Source: Alteromonas marina
GTDB taxonomy: Bacteria; Pseudomonadota; Gammaproteobacteria; Enterobacterales; Alteromonadaceae
Reading direction: 5' to 3'
NCBI RefSeq assembly: GCF_000808575.1
Contig: NZ_JWLW01000012.1
Coordinates: forward strand, 124,001-188,000
DNA length: 64,000 bases
A program made the translations under genes and the position numbers. Position 1 is the stretch's first letter. Each line of letters opens with the position of its first letter. The notes beneath the pieces were generated by a model. That model did not search any database, was not told where the DNA came from, and saw nothing but the letters and a program-made list of their open reading frames with translations. This document shows, one piece after another, positions 55,336 to 64,000 of this stretch.

Positions 55336-55373
55336 AAAAAAGGGTAGCTTATTCAGTTAAGCTACCCTTTTTT
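55336..55373. terminator. Strong bidirectional terminator
   Basis: Arms 55336-55351 (six A, GGGTAGCTTA) and 55358-55373 (TAAGCTACCC, six T) form a 16-bp stem with a 6-nt loop, with A/T tails on both sides. It separates the DUF748 gene from the convergent glyoxalase gene. Confidence 0.9.
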
Positions 55374-55446
55374 GTAAACAGTGACTTCTGATACTACTTG
55401 CTACTTAAAACCCAGCTAGCAAATGGTACCGTAGTGCGTGCCTCGC

Positions 55447-55995
55447 CTACTTCTTCAAATGGGGCGCGCAAGTTGCGGATACATTAGACGCGTTGAAAAT
55501 TTCAATCCAATAGCCGTCTGGGTCTTTGATAAATGCTATCCCTTTCATAGAACCATCATTAAGCCCTTTCTGAAAAGGAACGTCTAGTGATGCAAATCGT
55601 GCACATGCAGCTTCAGCATCAGGCACATGAAAACCAATGTGCCCAAAACCTTTTGGCTCTGTATTTCCGTTGTGATAATCAACTGTTTCTGGTGTATCGC
55701 CCCAATTATGGGTTAACTCCAACATAGCCGGGCGACCAAAAGTTTGCTGAGTACGTTCGTCTACATCGTCAGAAATATCAGAGAAATCATCACCTGCCGC
55801 CAAAAAATAAAGGCTGAACTTCATTTCTTCAAAATCTAGACGCTTAATTAGCGTCATTCCCATAACTCGCGTATAGAAATCTAGCGAACGCTTGGGGTCG
55901 GCAATGCGCAGCATAGTTTGGTTGAACACAAAACCTTGTGTCGCGGCATCTTTCTCTTCATACAGGCCTTCGGCCTTATCGAAATGTCGGCTCAT
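55447..55995 (-). CDS. gloA: Lactoylglutathione lyase (glyoxalase I)
   Basis: 182 residues of the longer, eukaryote-like glyoxalase I type. Metal ligands are visible: Gln in VFNQTMLRI, Glu in AMLELTHN, His in FGHIGFHV and Glu in DGYWIEIFN. It converts the methylglyoxal-glutathione hemithioacetal to S-lactoylglutathione. Monocistronic. Confidence 0.96.
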   Translation of the reverse strand: MSRHFDKAEGLYEEKDAATQGFVFNQTMLRIADPKRSLDFYTRVMGMTLIKRLDFEEMKFSLYFLAAGDDFSDISDDVDERTQQTFGRPAMLELTHNWGDTPETVDYHNGNTEPKGFGHIGFHVPDAEAACARFASLDVPFQKGLNDGSMKGIAFIKDPDGYWIEIFNASNVSATCAPHLKK

Positions 55996-56164
55996 AATAG
56001 TCGTCCTTAGCGATATAGATAATTAAGGCAAGGCAATCTTGCTTTGCCTAAAAACGAGTGCATAGAAGTGAGGGGTAATTTTCTTTTCACAACAGCACTT
56101 AGTCTATCCTCTTACGCGCTTTACCTCAGATGCGTTTTATTCAACGTCTATTTTTACAGCGCTT

Positions 56165-56815
56165 TTATTTTTTAGGGAGCTTTCCCCAAACCGAACCTGC
56201 ATCACTTTTTTTCACTGGCGACACTTTAGTATTGGTGTTTTTGCCAGCCGCTTCTTTTTGTTTGCTAGCGCCTTTATTAAATGAGCTTGGCTTAGTACCA
56301 GAAGTACTTGGGCTATCTGATTTTTTAGGCGAAGTTTGTCGCGTTGACTCCGGTCGATATTTTTTCACCATACCCTGCAGTAAATTACGAACCACTTGAT
56401 CGCCTGCGGGTTTGTAATTGCGATGGTCTGGCTTTCTAAAAAATGCTGACAGCTCACCTTTACTTATTCTAAAGTCTGCTAATTTGAGCACCGCTATCAT
56501 ATCGTCATCTTTATAACTCATCGCAATACGGATTTTGCGCAGCACTTCGTTATTGCTTAATCGCTCTTTTGGCCCCAGTTCTTGAGGCGTTTGCCCTTCT
56601 TGACGACCACGGTTTTTAATAATCAGTCCATCTAGAAACAGCGCAATAATCTTATCGCGACACGGCAGATAGCCGTCTTCGCCTTCCCGCTTCATCACGG
56701 CATGTAAATAATCAATTTCCATGTCGTAGTTAACTAATTTAAAAATACTTATGGCGGCGGTATCGTTTATCGCTAATGCATAACGAAGGCGACGTAGAAC
56801 ATCGTTGTGGATCAT
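56165..56815 (-). CDS. YehS-like DUF1456 protein
   Basis: 216 residues with two DUF1456 repeats (NDVLRRLRYALAINDTAAI and NNEVLRKIRIAMSYKDDDM) and a long basic, Ser/Lys-rich C-terminal tail (residues about 155-216) absent from E. coli YehS. Cytosolic, function unknown. The tail may be disordered and nucleic-acid binding. Confidence 0.9.
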   Translation of the reverse strand: MIHNDVLRRLRYALAINDTAAISIFKLVNYDMEIDYLHAVMKREGEDGYLPCRDKIIALFLDGLIIKNRGRQEGQTPQELGPKERLSNNEVLRKIRIAMSYKDDDMIAVLKLADFRISKGELSAFFRKPDHRNYKPAGDQVVRNLLQGMVKKYRPESTRQTSPKKSDSPSTSGTKPSSFNKGASKQKEAAGKNTNTKVSPVKKSDAGSVWGKLPKK

Positions 56816-57062
56816 GAAAATGGGCCTGAAAAGTGGAGTAGCCAGTAATTGGTATGGATTAAAGTGTAGCGCAATGCACGCTTTCGCATATTTTACACTA
56901 CTTGGCCATTCGCATCTATCGAGAGTGTTCCCTTACTTAAGAGAGCCACCAAGACGCTGCAACTTGAAGTGGCGAGGGGTCGTTGGTATCAGAGACCCAA
57001 ACAACGAGAGCGTGTTTTTTGGCTTTTATATGAGTATTACTGGGCCAAGGCAGAGTAGCCAC

Positions 57063-57965
57063 CTATTGCTGAGCATTAGTATTGTCGCCATTTGTAGATG
57101 TTGAAACCTTCGGTTGTTCCGGTTGTGCATTGATACGCCAGTCATAATCAATAAACCGCAGCTTATAATTATTAGGAATAGGTTCGGCTAGAAACTGGTT
57201 AATATATTGAGGCAAGTCCTTTGCTTTACCTGAAGCGACAAAGCCTTCAGTATAAAAATCGAGGATTTCCGAAACATACACGCGCTTGCGTTTGTCATCA
57301 AAGTAAAAGTGTTTCTTATTCCCGAAGAACTCATGGATGGCTTGTTCAAGGGTGTCGTCTAAGGTTTTTGCAGAAAACGGCGTTTGCGGTAGCCTTGGGC
57401 AATCTTTTACCATGCAGTTAAGCGCAAAGTCGGCTCTGGGCTCGTTAAGCGGTCTAATTACATCGTTTTCAAAATCATATAAATTTGTGACTTTACCGCC
57501 AATCACCACATCGCGAAACTTGAAAAAAGCTGCTCGTGAAAAGAAACTGGTAAAGCCATCTGGAATACCTTTTTCTATAACCCCGTACATGGCTAACGCG
57601 TTATAGCTATTGATGTAATAGGCCATTGTGTATTGTGGTGAGTCAAACAATTCAGGCGTGACGTCAGGACTAGCAAAACTAATAAAATTAATGACGTTTT
57701 CAAGGGGCACTATATCTTTAGATTACCCCCTAAAATCGGTTCGTCCCGCTTCATCTACGTAGTTTTCAAGTACATATTCCCAATCTTGTGTCGCTTTGAA
57801 ATAGCCTTGCTTAAGTTGCGCTAGTTCTATTGGTTGAGCGCTGTTAATATTTAACCCGCCCTCAGACGCCTGGCTACTGTTGGCAGCTGGTAAAATATAC
57901 AACAGCAGCATGGACAAGATAATGGCTAACACACTCCCCAATTGAGGAAATCGGCGAGGCTTCAT
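57063..57965 (-). pseudogene. DUF547 protein gene with in-frame stop
   Basis: One frame from the ATG at 57965 (AAGGAG 6 bp upstream; signal anchor LGSVLAIILSMLLLYIL) to 57063 is interrupted only by TAA at 57723-57725. The pieces match DUF547 on both sides: YVLENYVDEAGRTDFRG before the stop and YYINSYNALAMYGV and CMVKDCPRLP after it. Restoring one codon gives about 300 residues. A GTG at 57710 could restart the second half but lacks a well-placed ribosome-binding site. It follows the radical SAM gene by 11 bp on the same strand, so they formed an operon. Confidence 0.82.
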
Positions 57966-57975
57966 GAGCTTCTCC

Positions 57976-59334
57976 TTACACGCTTTTGGCTGGATGGTGA
58001 CGCTTGTCACTTGCAGTTAGCGCTTTTGCTGACAGCGAACTAGGTGTTGTTGTATCCGAGATTTGGCGAATAGGGATAATATTGTTTTGTTTGTAGCGCT
58101 CTCCTAACGGCTGGTATTGCTTTACCTGCCCGCGGCGGTCGGTATATGTCAGTGGTTTTAATATATGCTCATCGCGCTCGGCGTTGTGCTTGCACATAGA
58201 GATGGAACCATCTGCGGTCATTACCATAAATGAACACGCATCAATTCTGTCTTGCTGAAGGGCGTTGGCATCCATAAAGTTCTGAACAAAAAACGACAAT
58301 TTGTGCACACGTCCTTTGCTTTTGAAAAGGCTGCTACGCATTTCAAACAGTTTCAATGAGGTCGCTTTAGCCAGCTTCCAAATCCACGTTGGCCTAGCAA
58401 GCAGTGCTTTACTGTAATCCCATATAATCTGTGTCGTGCCGTGTTGCCGGGTTGTTTGTATGTGCTTAAAGTCTTCAATAAATTGCGCAAACAATTGGGC
58501 GTCATCAACGACAGAATAGACCTGCTTACCAGCCACTAACGTTGGCATGTAGCTGTGACAGTCGCTATGACCAATACGTACTTTCTCCCACTGCAGCACT
58601 TTGCTAATTGTTTTTTCTATAGCGGCTTTCACCGTTACGGGGTCAATTACATCAGCTCTTGCTCCCCATTCCCCTCTGCCTGTTTCTGCCTGTAATTGAA
58701 ACGAGGCGAAACTTATAGCGTCTGCATGCTGCACAAAAAAATCCACCAGCATGGGCAGTTCTTTGAAATTATCGGTGTGCACTGTGGTGTTAAAAATGAT
58801 CATGAGCCCCAAGCCTTTGGCCCGTTCTATGTATTCTTAACGAATAGCATGTAGCGATGCTTCATCAGTGAAACCTTTACGTTCTTGGGTGGTATCAACG
58901 TGAAAAGCGACATCGTTTAAGCCGACTTTAGCTAAAGCTGCAAGCAGGTCACGGGAGGCAGCAATACCGTTGGTGAAAAGTGCGGTGTGTAAGCCTAGCT
59001 TATTGGCATATTCAACGATTTCAATTAGCTGACTGCGCTTTCTTAACGTAGGGTCACCACCGGTTATTTGTACACTGGTACCAGGGCCATAGTGACGAAG
59101 GACATTGTCCAATCGCTTAAACACTTCTTGAATGGGAATGTCGCGAACCGCTTGCGAATGCTCAGATAAATAGCATAAGGTGCAATCAAGATTACACTTT
59201 TGCGTGATTTCAACAGCAACACAACCTATGGTGTGCGTGCGGCCCAGCAACTGATTTGGGGTGAAATGTTCACCCATGCGTTTTTGGGTATGAAGAAGTT
59301 GTTGATTTCTAGTGATACCAGGGGAGCACGCCAT
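57976..59334 (-). pseudogene. Radical SAM protein gene with in-frame stop
   Basis: Single frame of 452 codons broken by TAA at 58837-58839. The N-terminal piece carries the [4Fe-4S] motif CNLDCTLC near residue 50, ITGGDPTLR and HTALFTNG typical of radical SAM enzymes. The frame continues after the stop as EYIERAKGLGLMIIFNTTVH with a further Cys-rich region (SDCHSY, DACSFMVMTADGSISMC) that may bind a second cluster. The ATG at 59334 overlaps the start of the divergent catalase-like gene. Reaction unknown; it is probably a peptide- or cofactor-modifying enzyme, now inactive. Confidence 0.82.
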
Positions 59335-60375
59335 GTCAATGCGCCTTTTTCGAACTACACAGTATCAACAAAGACCTATTAGACGTAAAGATACTTTCAC
59401 GGCGTGCCGTTTTTTTGCACTAGTTTTATTGTCATGCAACGCACTCGCTTTTTCAGAAACAACTGAAAACCCACCGTCATCTAGCGCATCATCGAGCTCG
59501 TTCGAAGAAGTAAAAAGCCGTGTTTTTTCAGATCCCTATTCAACGCTTCCGCAATACAAAGTTTCACGCAAACACTTCGATGTTGACGGTAAAAACCTGC
59601 TGTTAAGTCACGCTAAAAGAACCCTTTCTTCTAACGCAAATTTTATCGAATTAGGTACCAAGCATAAGCTACTTCAAGCTAATGGTATTTGCTTCGCTGG
59701 CACATGGAAAATTAATCACAGCAGCCCTTATTCGGGGCTTTTTCAAGCACGCACAAACGTGCCGGTTATTGTAAGAGCGTCAGTCAGCTTGAGCGGTACA
59801 AAGCAGCGAGATAAGCGTGCTTTTGGTATGGCAATCAAGCTTTCCCCAATACTCAAAGTACGGTTACTGAAAACATATTTTTAATGCACTCGCTGGGTGG
59901 CACTAAAACCCAGCATGTCGCCAACTTACCTTTAACTAACGAGCCCGCACTGGGCGAATTGCCGCCTTTTAGTCAATTGCTAACCGCATATCGCTTGGAA
60001 AGCGATCTTGAAGAAGCCGATAAGGGGTTTAGCGGTGAAAAAGCGAATGCGCGTTTCAGACCTGTTTCACATTTAGCAGAAGTTCTGCTCCCTAACGACG
60101 AAAAAGCGAAGAATGTAACGCAAGGCCCTTACTGGCTAAAAGCGTCGTTAAAACCTGATACACCGCTAGTGAATAGAGATGACTTTAGGGATGAATTATC
60201 GTTGCAGCATTACCCAAATAAGACGCTACCTTGGGTTTTATCTGCTGCCAATTTTAACGATGCAGGGATAGATAAAGCCCAATGGCAAGAGATAGGTGAA
60301 ATTACATTGACTGAATCTGTGGTCTCCCTTACCTGCGACACGAAACTTCACTTTAATCACCCTGCAATCAAATGA
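59333..60375 (+). pseudogene. Catalase-like protein gene with frameshift
   Basis: GGGGAG 7 bp upstream fixes the ATG at 59333. A signal peptide (FFALVLLSCNALAFSE) is followed by a catalase-like fold beginning YSTLPQYKVSRKHFDVDGKN, with FAGTWKINHSSPYSGLF and VPVIVRASVSLSGTKQRDKRA. Near 59840-59847 one base is missing (CTTTCCCC, expected CTTTTCCCC); the frame then ends at 59884. Restoring it continues as NTQSTVTENIFLMHSLGG and on to 60375. So a single deletion broke a roughly 347-residue exported catalase-family protein. Divergent from the radical SAM gene; start codons overlap. Confidence 0.82.
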
Positions 60376-60488
60376 CGCTAAGCAATTCCGTTTAAACGGG
60401 TAAACCTCGCGTTAGAGTGTTTTTACTGCCTATTGAGATTACCGTATAGTGAGCAATGTTTTCATTGTTTTGGTATTAGTGTTGTTTC

Positions 60489-61046
60489 ATGTCCGGTTCC
60501 TTTCGCAAGAACAGTCGCAAATACAGCCGCAGTATTCACTTGTGGCTGTCGCTGGTTATTTTCATTCCTGTGATCATTGTTATTGCGAGCGGTTTATTAT
60601 TGCAGGTTAAAAAAGAATTCGACTGGATCCAACCACCAACTCAAAAAGTGCAGAATACCCAAACCAACGGGCCTACGATTTCCTTCGACGACGTGCTACA
60701 AGCCGTAAAACAAGTGCCTGAGGTTAGTTTAAACAGCTGGGACGATATAGACCGATTAGACGTGCGCCCCACAAAAGGCATCATTAAAGTGCGAGGGAAG
60801 AACCATTGGGAAGTTCAACTGAATGCACAAAATGGTGATGTACTTCAGGTTGCGTACCGACGCACAGACACCATTGAAGCAATTCATGACGGTAGTTGGT
60901 TCTTTGAAGGTGCCAAGCTATGGCTGTTTTTGCCAGCCGCCCTTTTACTTTTTGTGCTGTGGGTAACGGGCCTTGTTATGCTGTACACCACCATGAAAAG
61001 CAAATATCGAAAGAACAAATTTCGTCAGCCCTTAAACAACTCATAA
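60489..61046 (+). CDS. PepSY-domain membrane protein
   Basis: 185 residues with two membrane segments (about 18-40 and 150-172) and a periplasmic PepSY domain between them (WDDIDRLDVRPTKGIIKVRG and VQLNAQNGDVLQVAYRRTD). PepSY-TM proteins often act with iron or siderophore uptake. It is convergent with the TonB receptor (6-bp overlap at 61041-61046), so the pair may serve the same ligand. The catalase-like gene lies upstream on the same strand. Confidence 0.85.
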   Translation: MSGSFRKNSRKYSRSIHLWLSLVIFIPVIIVIASGLLLQVKKEFDWIQPPTQKVQNTQTNGPTISFDDVLQAVKQVPEVSLNSWDDIDRLDVRPTKGIIKVRGKNHWEVQLNAQNGDVLQVAYRRTDTIEAIHDGSWFFEGAKLWLFLPAALLLFVLWVTGLVMLYTTMKSKYRKNKFRQPLNNS

Positions 61047-63146
61047 CAGATAAGTTATTGCCAGTTGAACACTTTCGCCCTGCGCAAATGCCGCTTTGTC
61101 ATCGGCACTGGTGTAATACTGTTGATTGGTTAAGTTGCGCCAGCTAGCTTGAAGCTGAATACGCTCGTTTAACTGCCAATCAGCGCCCATATCCAGTGTA
61201 AAAACCTCATCGAGCGCTCGTTCTCCGTCAGCAATATCCGTCTTACTTGCGCGATAGGCAAATACCGTAAAAAACCGCACAGCTTGCCATTGAACACCTA
61301 AATCGAGCCTCTGACTATTTGCAGGTATGTCTGCAATGCTGTTACCCAAGTTGTCTTCACCGCTGATCCACATTCCGCTAAGTCGAGCGTCTAATGCGTC
61401 ATTGTGCGATTGCCAACTAAGTTGATAGCTCACCCCCTCTATCGTTGCACTGTCTAAATTAGAATATTGAAGCACATCTTCAGCAACCATAATGCGTTCA
61501 ATATAGTTATCAATTTTCTGATTAAACACCTCTATCGAGCCTTGCAGTTGCTCACTGCTGTAAGCAACACTGGCTTGCATATTTAACGCTTGCTCTGTTT
61601 CAAGTTTGAGGCTGCCCAACACAGTACCGCGAGGCGTTTCGCCAGCGAAGAAACGTTCAGTTAAAGACGGATTTCGAAACGCGCTAGACACATACATACC
61701 GGCCGCCCAATGCTCAGAAAGCTGATAATTTGCGCCTAAATACCCGCTTAGATTAATGTTAGTCTTAGCAGTGCTAGATTGGAATGTATTGGCACCTGAA
61801 TCATCAGACTGGCGCTGCCAGTCGACCCGTGCGCCAAGGGCGAGCGACAAGCTTTGCCACTGACGTGAGGCATCAGCAACCGCTGCACTAGTAATCTCAC
61901 TTGCATCGAGAGTGCGCACTTCATAGGCAAGCTCTGGTTCAAATGCGTTTATTATGAAACTGGGCGGTGTGGTGTCAGGTAACGCGCTTTCCTTTAGTGT
62001 TAATGTAAATTCTCTCTCATCTGCCACTACGCCGTCTCGACCAGTAACTTGCAGCTGCCAGTTCAAATCCCAGTCTTTCAAGTGCGTATCTGTACTTATG
62101 TTAAACCCATAGTCAAACGCCTTGTTTTCACTGTCGTTGATGCGGCTTTCTGGTCGCAACACCGAGGTGTCTAGGCTAGATTTATGCCACCAGACATTTC
62201 CAGTAAATAGATGACTTTCAAACGCTATTTTGCCAAGCCAGTGCGTGTTGTCTGGGTAGGTGGTTATTCTACTTTCTGGGAAGTCACTGCTCGACTTACC
62301 AATGTCGTTATTATCAGAATAAAGCGTCCACGCTTCTTTTATGACGCTGTCTTCAGGTCTGTGCCTAAGAAACAGGCCTGTTTGTTCAAATTGGTCAAGC
62401 AACGAATTGCCATTCGCATCTTCTCCATTGTCGGCGCTTCTGTATGAAATGTTCCAGTCTGTCTTGCTCTCTTCAGTTAGGCTGTTGCTATTGTCTGCAT
62501 GGCGTGTGCTGCCAGCATAGCTCAGCGCCTTCATTTGTTGATTGCTGCTGTAGCCAACGCGAAGGTGAGGCGTTTGAATTTCCCCAAAATGCAAGTTCAC
62601 CGCGCCACCTATCGCTCCCGAGCCTAGGTAAGTGGAAGCGGCGCCCGGTAATACGGTTGCTGACGCAATAAAATCAGGTGGAACAAAGCCAATACTTGAG
62701 CCTGCCCGCCTGTCGCTCACAATCGGTACACCATCTAATAGGGTTTGAATTCGCCACCGGGAATACCCTCGAATACTGATACTTTGTATTTGCCCTCCCT
62801 GCCCATTTAACGACACAGAAGGGGACTGAAGCAGAACGTCATTGGTATTCAAAGGCGCTACTAAACTGCTCTTATCAAACTCATATTGTGGGAAAATGAG
62901 CGAGAGCGTTTCGTCATAGTTGGGGCGTATGGCCGTTACCGTGTAGCGCTCAAGTTCGCTATAGGGTTCACCTTGTGCAAAACTTGGTACAGACAAAAGG
63001 GATAACGAAAGCGTCGACCAAACCGGCGACAAAGAAAATATTAGTAAAGTAGTAGATACAGGTTTGCCTGATGGGCGTTTAACAAAAGCTGAAGATTTTG
63101 ATGCAAACAAAAAAGAAAACAATGACGGTCTCACTAAGCGATACAC
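61041..63146 (-). CDS. TonB-dependent receptor
   Basis: 701-residue outer-membrane receptor: signal peptide ending PSFAQG, TonB-box-like ELERYTVTAIRP, plug IQSISIRGYSRWRIQTLLDGVPIV, and a barrel ending VQLAITYLL. Moderate length suggests a siderophore-, metal- or small-ligand receptor. The start codon is uncertain: GTG at 63146 gives a long Ser/Leu-rich N-terminus without a clear ribosome-binding site. Convergent neighbour is the PepSY protein. Confidence 0.9.
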   Translation of the reverse strand: MYRLVRPSLFSFLFASKSSAFVKRPSGKPVSTTLLIFSLSPVWSTLSLSLLSVPSFAQGEPYSELERYTVTAIRPNYDETLSLIFPQYEFDKSSLVAPLNTNDVLLQSPSVSLNGQGGQIQSISIRGYSRWRIQTLLDGVPIVSDRRAGSSIGFVPPDFIASATVLPGAASTYLGSGAIGGAVNLHFGEIQTPHLRVGYSSNQQMKALSYAGSTRHADNSNSLTEESKTDWNISYRSADNGEDANGNSLLDQFEQTGLFLRHRPEDSVIKEAWTLYSDNNDIGKSSSDFPESRITTYPDNTHWLGKIAFESHLFTGNVWWHKSSLDTSVLRPESRINDSENKAFDYGFNISTDTHLKDWDLNWQLQVTGRDGVVADEREFTLTLKESALPDTTPPSFIINAFEPELAYEVRTLDASEITSAAVADASRQWQSLSLALGARVDWQRQSDDSGANTFQSSTAKTNINLSGYLGANYQLSEHWAAGMYVSSAFRNPSLTERFFAGETPRGTVLGSLKLETEQALNMQASVAYSSEQLQGSIEVFNQKIDNYIERIMVAEDVLQYSNLDSATIEGVSYQLSWQSHNDALDARLSGMWISGEDNLGNSIADIPANSQRLDLGVQWQAVRFFTVFAYRASKTDIADGERALDEVFTLDMGADWQLNERIQLQASWRNLTNQQYYTSADDKAAFAQGESVQLAITYLL

Positions 63147-63195
63147 AAAAGAAAAAATAAGTATGTACCGATAAATTTGGTAAAAAGATGAAAGG

Positions 63196-63219
63196 CGCGG
63201 CAGTAAATCTACTGCCGCG
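63196..63219 (-). terminator. Terminator of the BNR-repeat gene
   Basis: CGCGGCAGTA (63196-63205) and TACTGCCGCG (63210-63219) form a perfect 10-bp stem with a 4-nt loop, 29 bp after the stop of the minus-strand gene, with a T-rich tail on that strand. Confidence 0.7.
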
Positions 63220-63247
63220 TGTTAGGTCCAATGAGCCCCAGTGACCG

Positions 63248-64000
63248 CTATTTCGCGATTACAGGCAGACCAGCAGTCCATGGACCACCCGCATCAAGCA
63301 CTGCCTGCTGCAGCTTCGGTACAGCGGTGTTTTGCAACGTACTGATGCGCGTTACCACGCTATCTAAGCTATTTTGCGCATAGCCAAGCTGATCTTTGTG
63401 CTGCTGTGTGGGGCCGTAAGAAGAGCCCAACGCAGAACGCGCGTAGCGCAAGCGACTCATAATGTTCGCCGGTTTAATTCCCATTTTGTCGCGAGATTTA
63501 AGACCATAAAACGCTCTGTTCACTTCGTTTATTTCATCTTGAATAGCAGCAAACTGCGCTTCAAGTTTAGCCACATCACTGGGTGTGCGGTCGATAGCCG
63601 TTCGCAATAGTGCCATTGTATCTTTAAGCTGCGTTAGCACGGTAGTAGAAGACAGTGCGCGTTTTTGAGCACGGCTTACGTCATTTGAATAAGCAGCTAT
63701 TTCCTCATAAGTCGCACCCTCAAGCGCGCCCTGATAAATTGGCTGTAGTTCAAACGAAACAGCTTCAGAAAGTGGCGTTACCTTAGCATCAACGCGCTTA
63801 AATAAAGTAGCGGTATAGGTGCCAGGCAGTGCCATTAAACCTCTATCCTTACTTTCTTTATCAGTAAGCGGCGCAGTTGACGTATGCTTCATATCCCAGG
63901 TGATGCGATGTAAGCCTTTCTTCACTTTACCCTCTACACGCTTTATAACGTCGCCTTCGCTATCTTTTATTTCAACGTAAATAGCGGGTGCCGCTTCTTG
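63248..64000 (-). CDS. BNR/sortilin-like repeat protein, C-terminal part (partial)
   Basis: Open frame from the right edge to 63248; the start is beyond the window. The C-terminus has KGLHRITWDMK, PGTYTATL and QPIYQGALEGATYEE, and a helical end with PSDVAKLEAQFAAIQDEI. This combination is seen at the C-termini of large exported BNR/VPS10-type repeat proteins (about 1000 residues). The catalytic or propeller part is not in this window, so the family call is tentative. Confidence 0.65.
   Translation of the reverse strand, partial: QEAAPAIYVEIKDSEGDVIKRVEGKVKKGLHRITWDMKHTSTAPLTDKESKDRGLMALPGTYTATLFKRVDAKVTPLSEAVSFELQPIYQGALEGATYEEIAAYSNDVSRAQKRALSSTTVLTQLKDTMALLRTAIDRTPSDVAKLEAQFAAIQDEINEVNRAFYGLKSRDKMGIKPANIMSRLRYARSALGSSYGPTQQHKDQLGYAQNSLDSVVTRISTLQNTAVPKLQQAVLDAGGPWTAGLPVIAK

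Noticed and set aside
57723-58839. Recoding of the in-frame TAA codons as readthrough
   Set aside because: TAA is not used for selenocysteine or pyrrolysine, and no recoding element was seen; nonsense mutation is simpler.

Overview
The window is chromosomal DNA of a marine gammaproteobacterium, most likely Alteromonas or a close relative. The evidence is moderate GC, several TonB-dependent receptors of the Alteromonadales type, a flavin-dependent halogenase beside a receptor, a short BCCT/TorF-porin betaine locus, DUF3718, DUF4136, DUF748 and DUF2780 proteins, and a class I adenylate cyclase homologue. No rRNA, convincing tRNA, CRISPR array, insertion sequence or prophage was seen. All identifications come from reading the sequence and from knowledge of protein families; no database search was run.

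Layout. 1-4.4 kb: the 5' part of a TonB-dependent receptor (runs off the left edge), a membrane GGDEF/EAL protein and thymidine kinase. 4.7-10.4 kb: a nutrient-uptake island (TonB receptor, flavin-dependent halogenase, LacI regulator). 10.5-14.9 kb: upp, a secreted pectinacetylesterase-family protein, a small HTH gene preceded by what looks like a complete aromatic-amino-acid attenuator, a WbuC-type cupin and a GH97 alpha-glucosidase that lost its catalytic domain. 14.9-24.2 kb: housekeeping genes (YlqF GTPase, TrmH-like methyltransferase), a transglutaminase-like/unknown pair, a large PLP decarboxylase, crotonase, Mpo1-like protein and a META-MliC lipoprotein. 24.2-30.2 kb: choline to glycine betaine operon (betB, betA, transporter, porin) behind a palindrome-rich leader. 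30.3-38.6 kb: rlmF-soxR with a SoxR box facing a VOC gene, an M24 peptidase, and a PaaX-like regulator divergent from an AidB-type acyl-CoA dehydrogenase. 38.9-43.9 kb: PEP-CTERM protein, IalB-like protein, a DsrE/royal-jelly-type pair and a DUF4136 lipoprotein. 44-55.3 kb: a Cpx-like envelope stress locus with a perfect CpxR box, the cyclase homologue, a BlaI/BlaR-TonB pair with two operators, DUF2780 and a 1169-residue DUF748 protein. 55.4-64 kb: glyoxalase I, YehS, a decayed cluster of three adjacent broken genes (DUF547, radical SAM, catalase-like), PepSY protein, a TonB receptor and the 3' end of a BNR-repeat protein.

The most interesting points are: (i) the leader peptide MQNVSTGYFYNFNY with mutually exclusive hairpins in front of a 73-residue HTH protein; (ii) three adjacent genes each inactivated by one lesion (two in-frame TAA codons and one lost base); (iii) the identical palindrome CTTAATCGATTAAG upstream of both the left-edge receptor and the deleted GH97 gene; and (iv) BlaI-type operators placed inside the promoter of a BlaR-TonB fusion.
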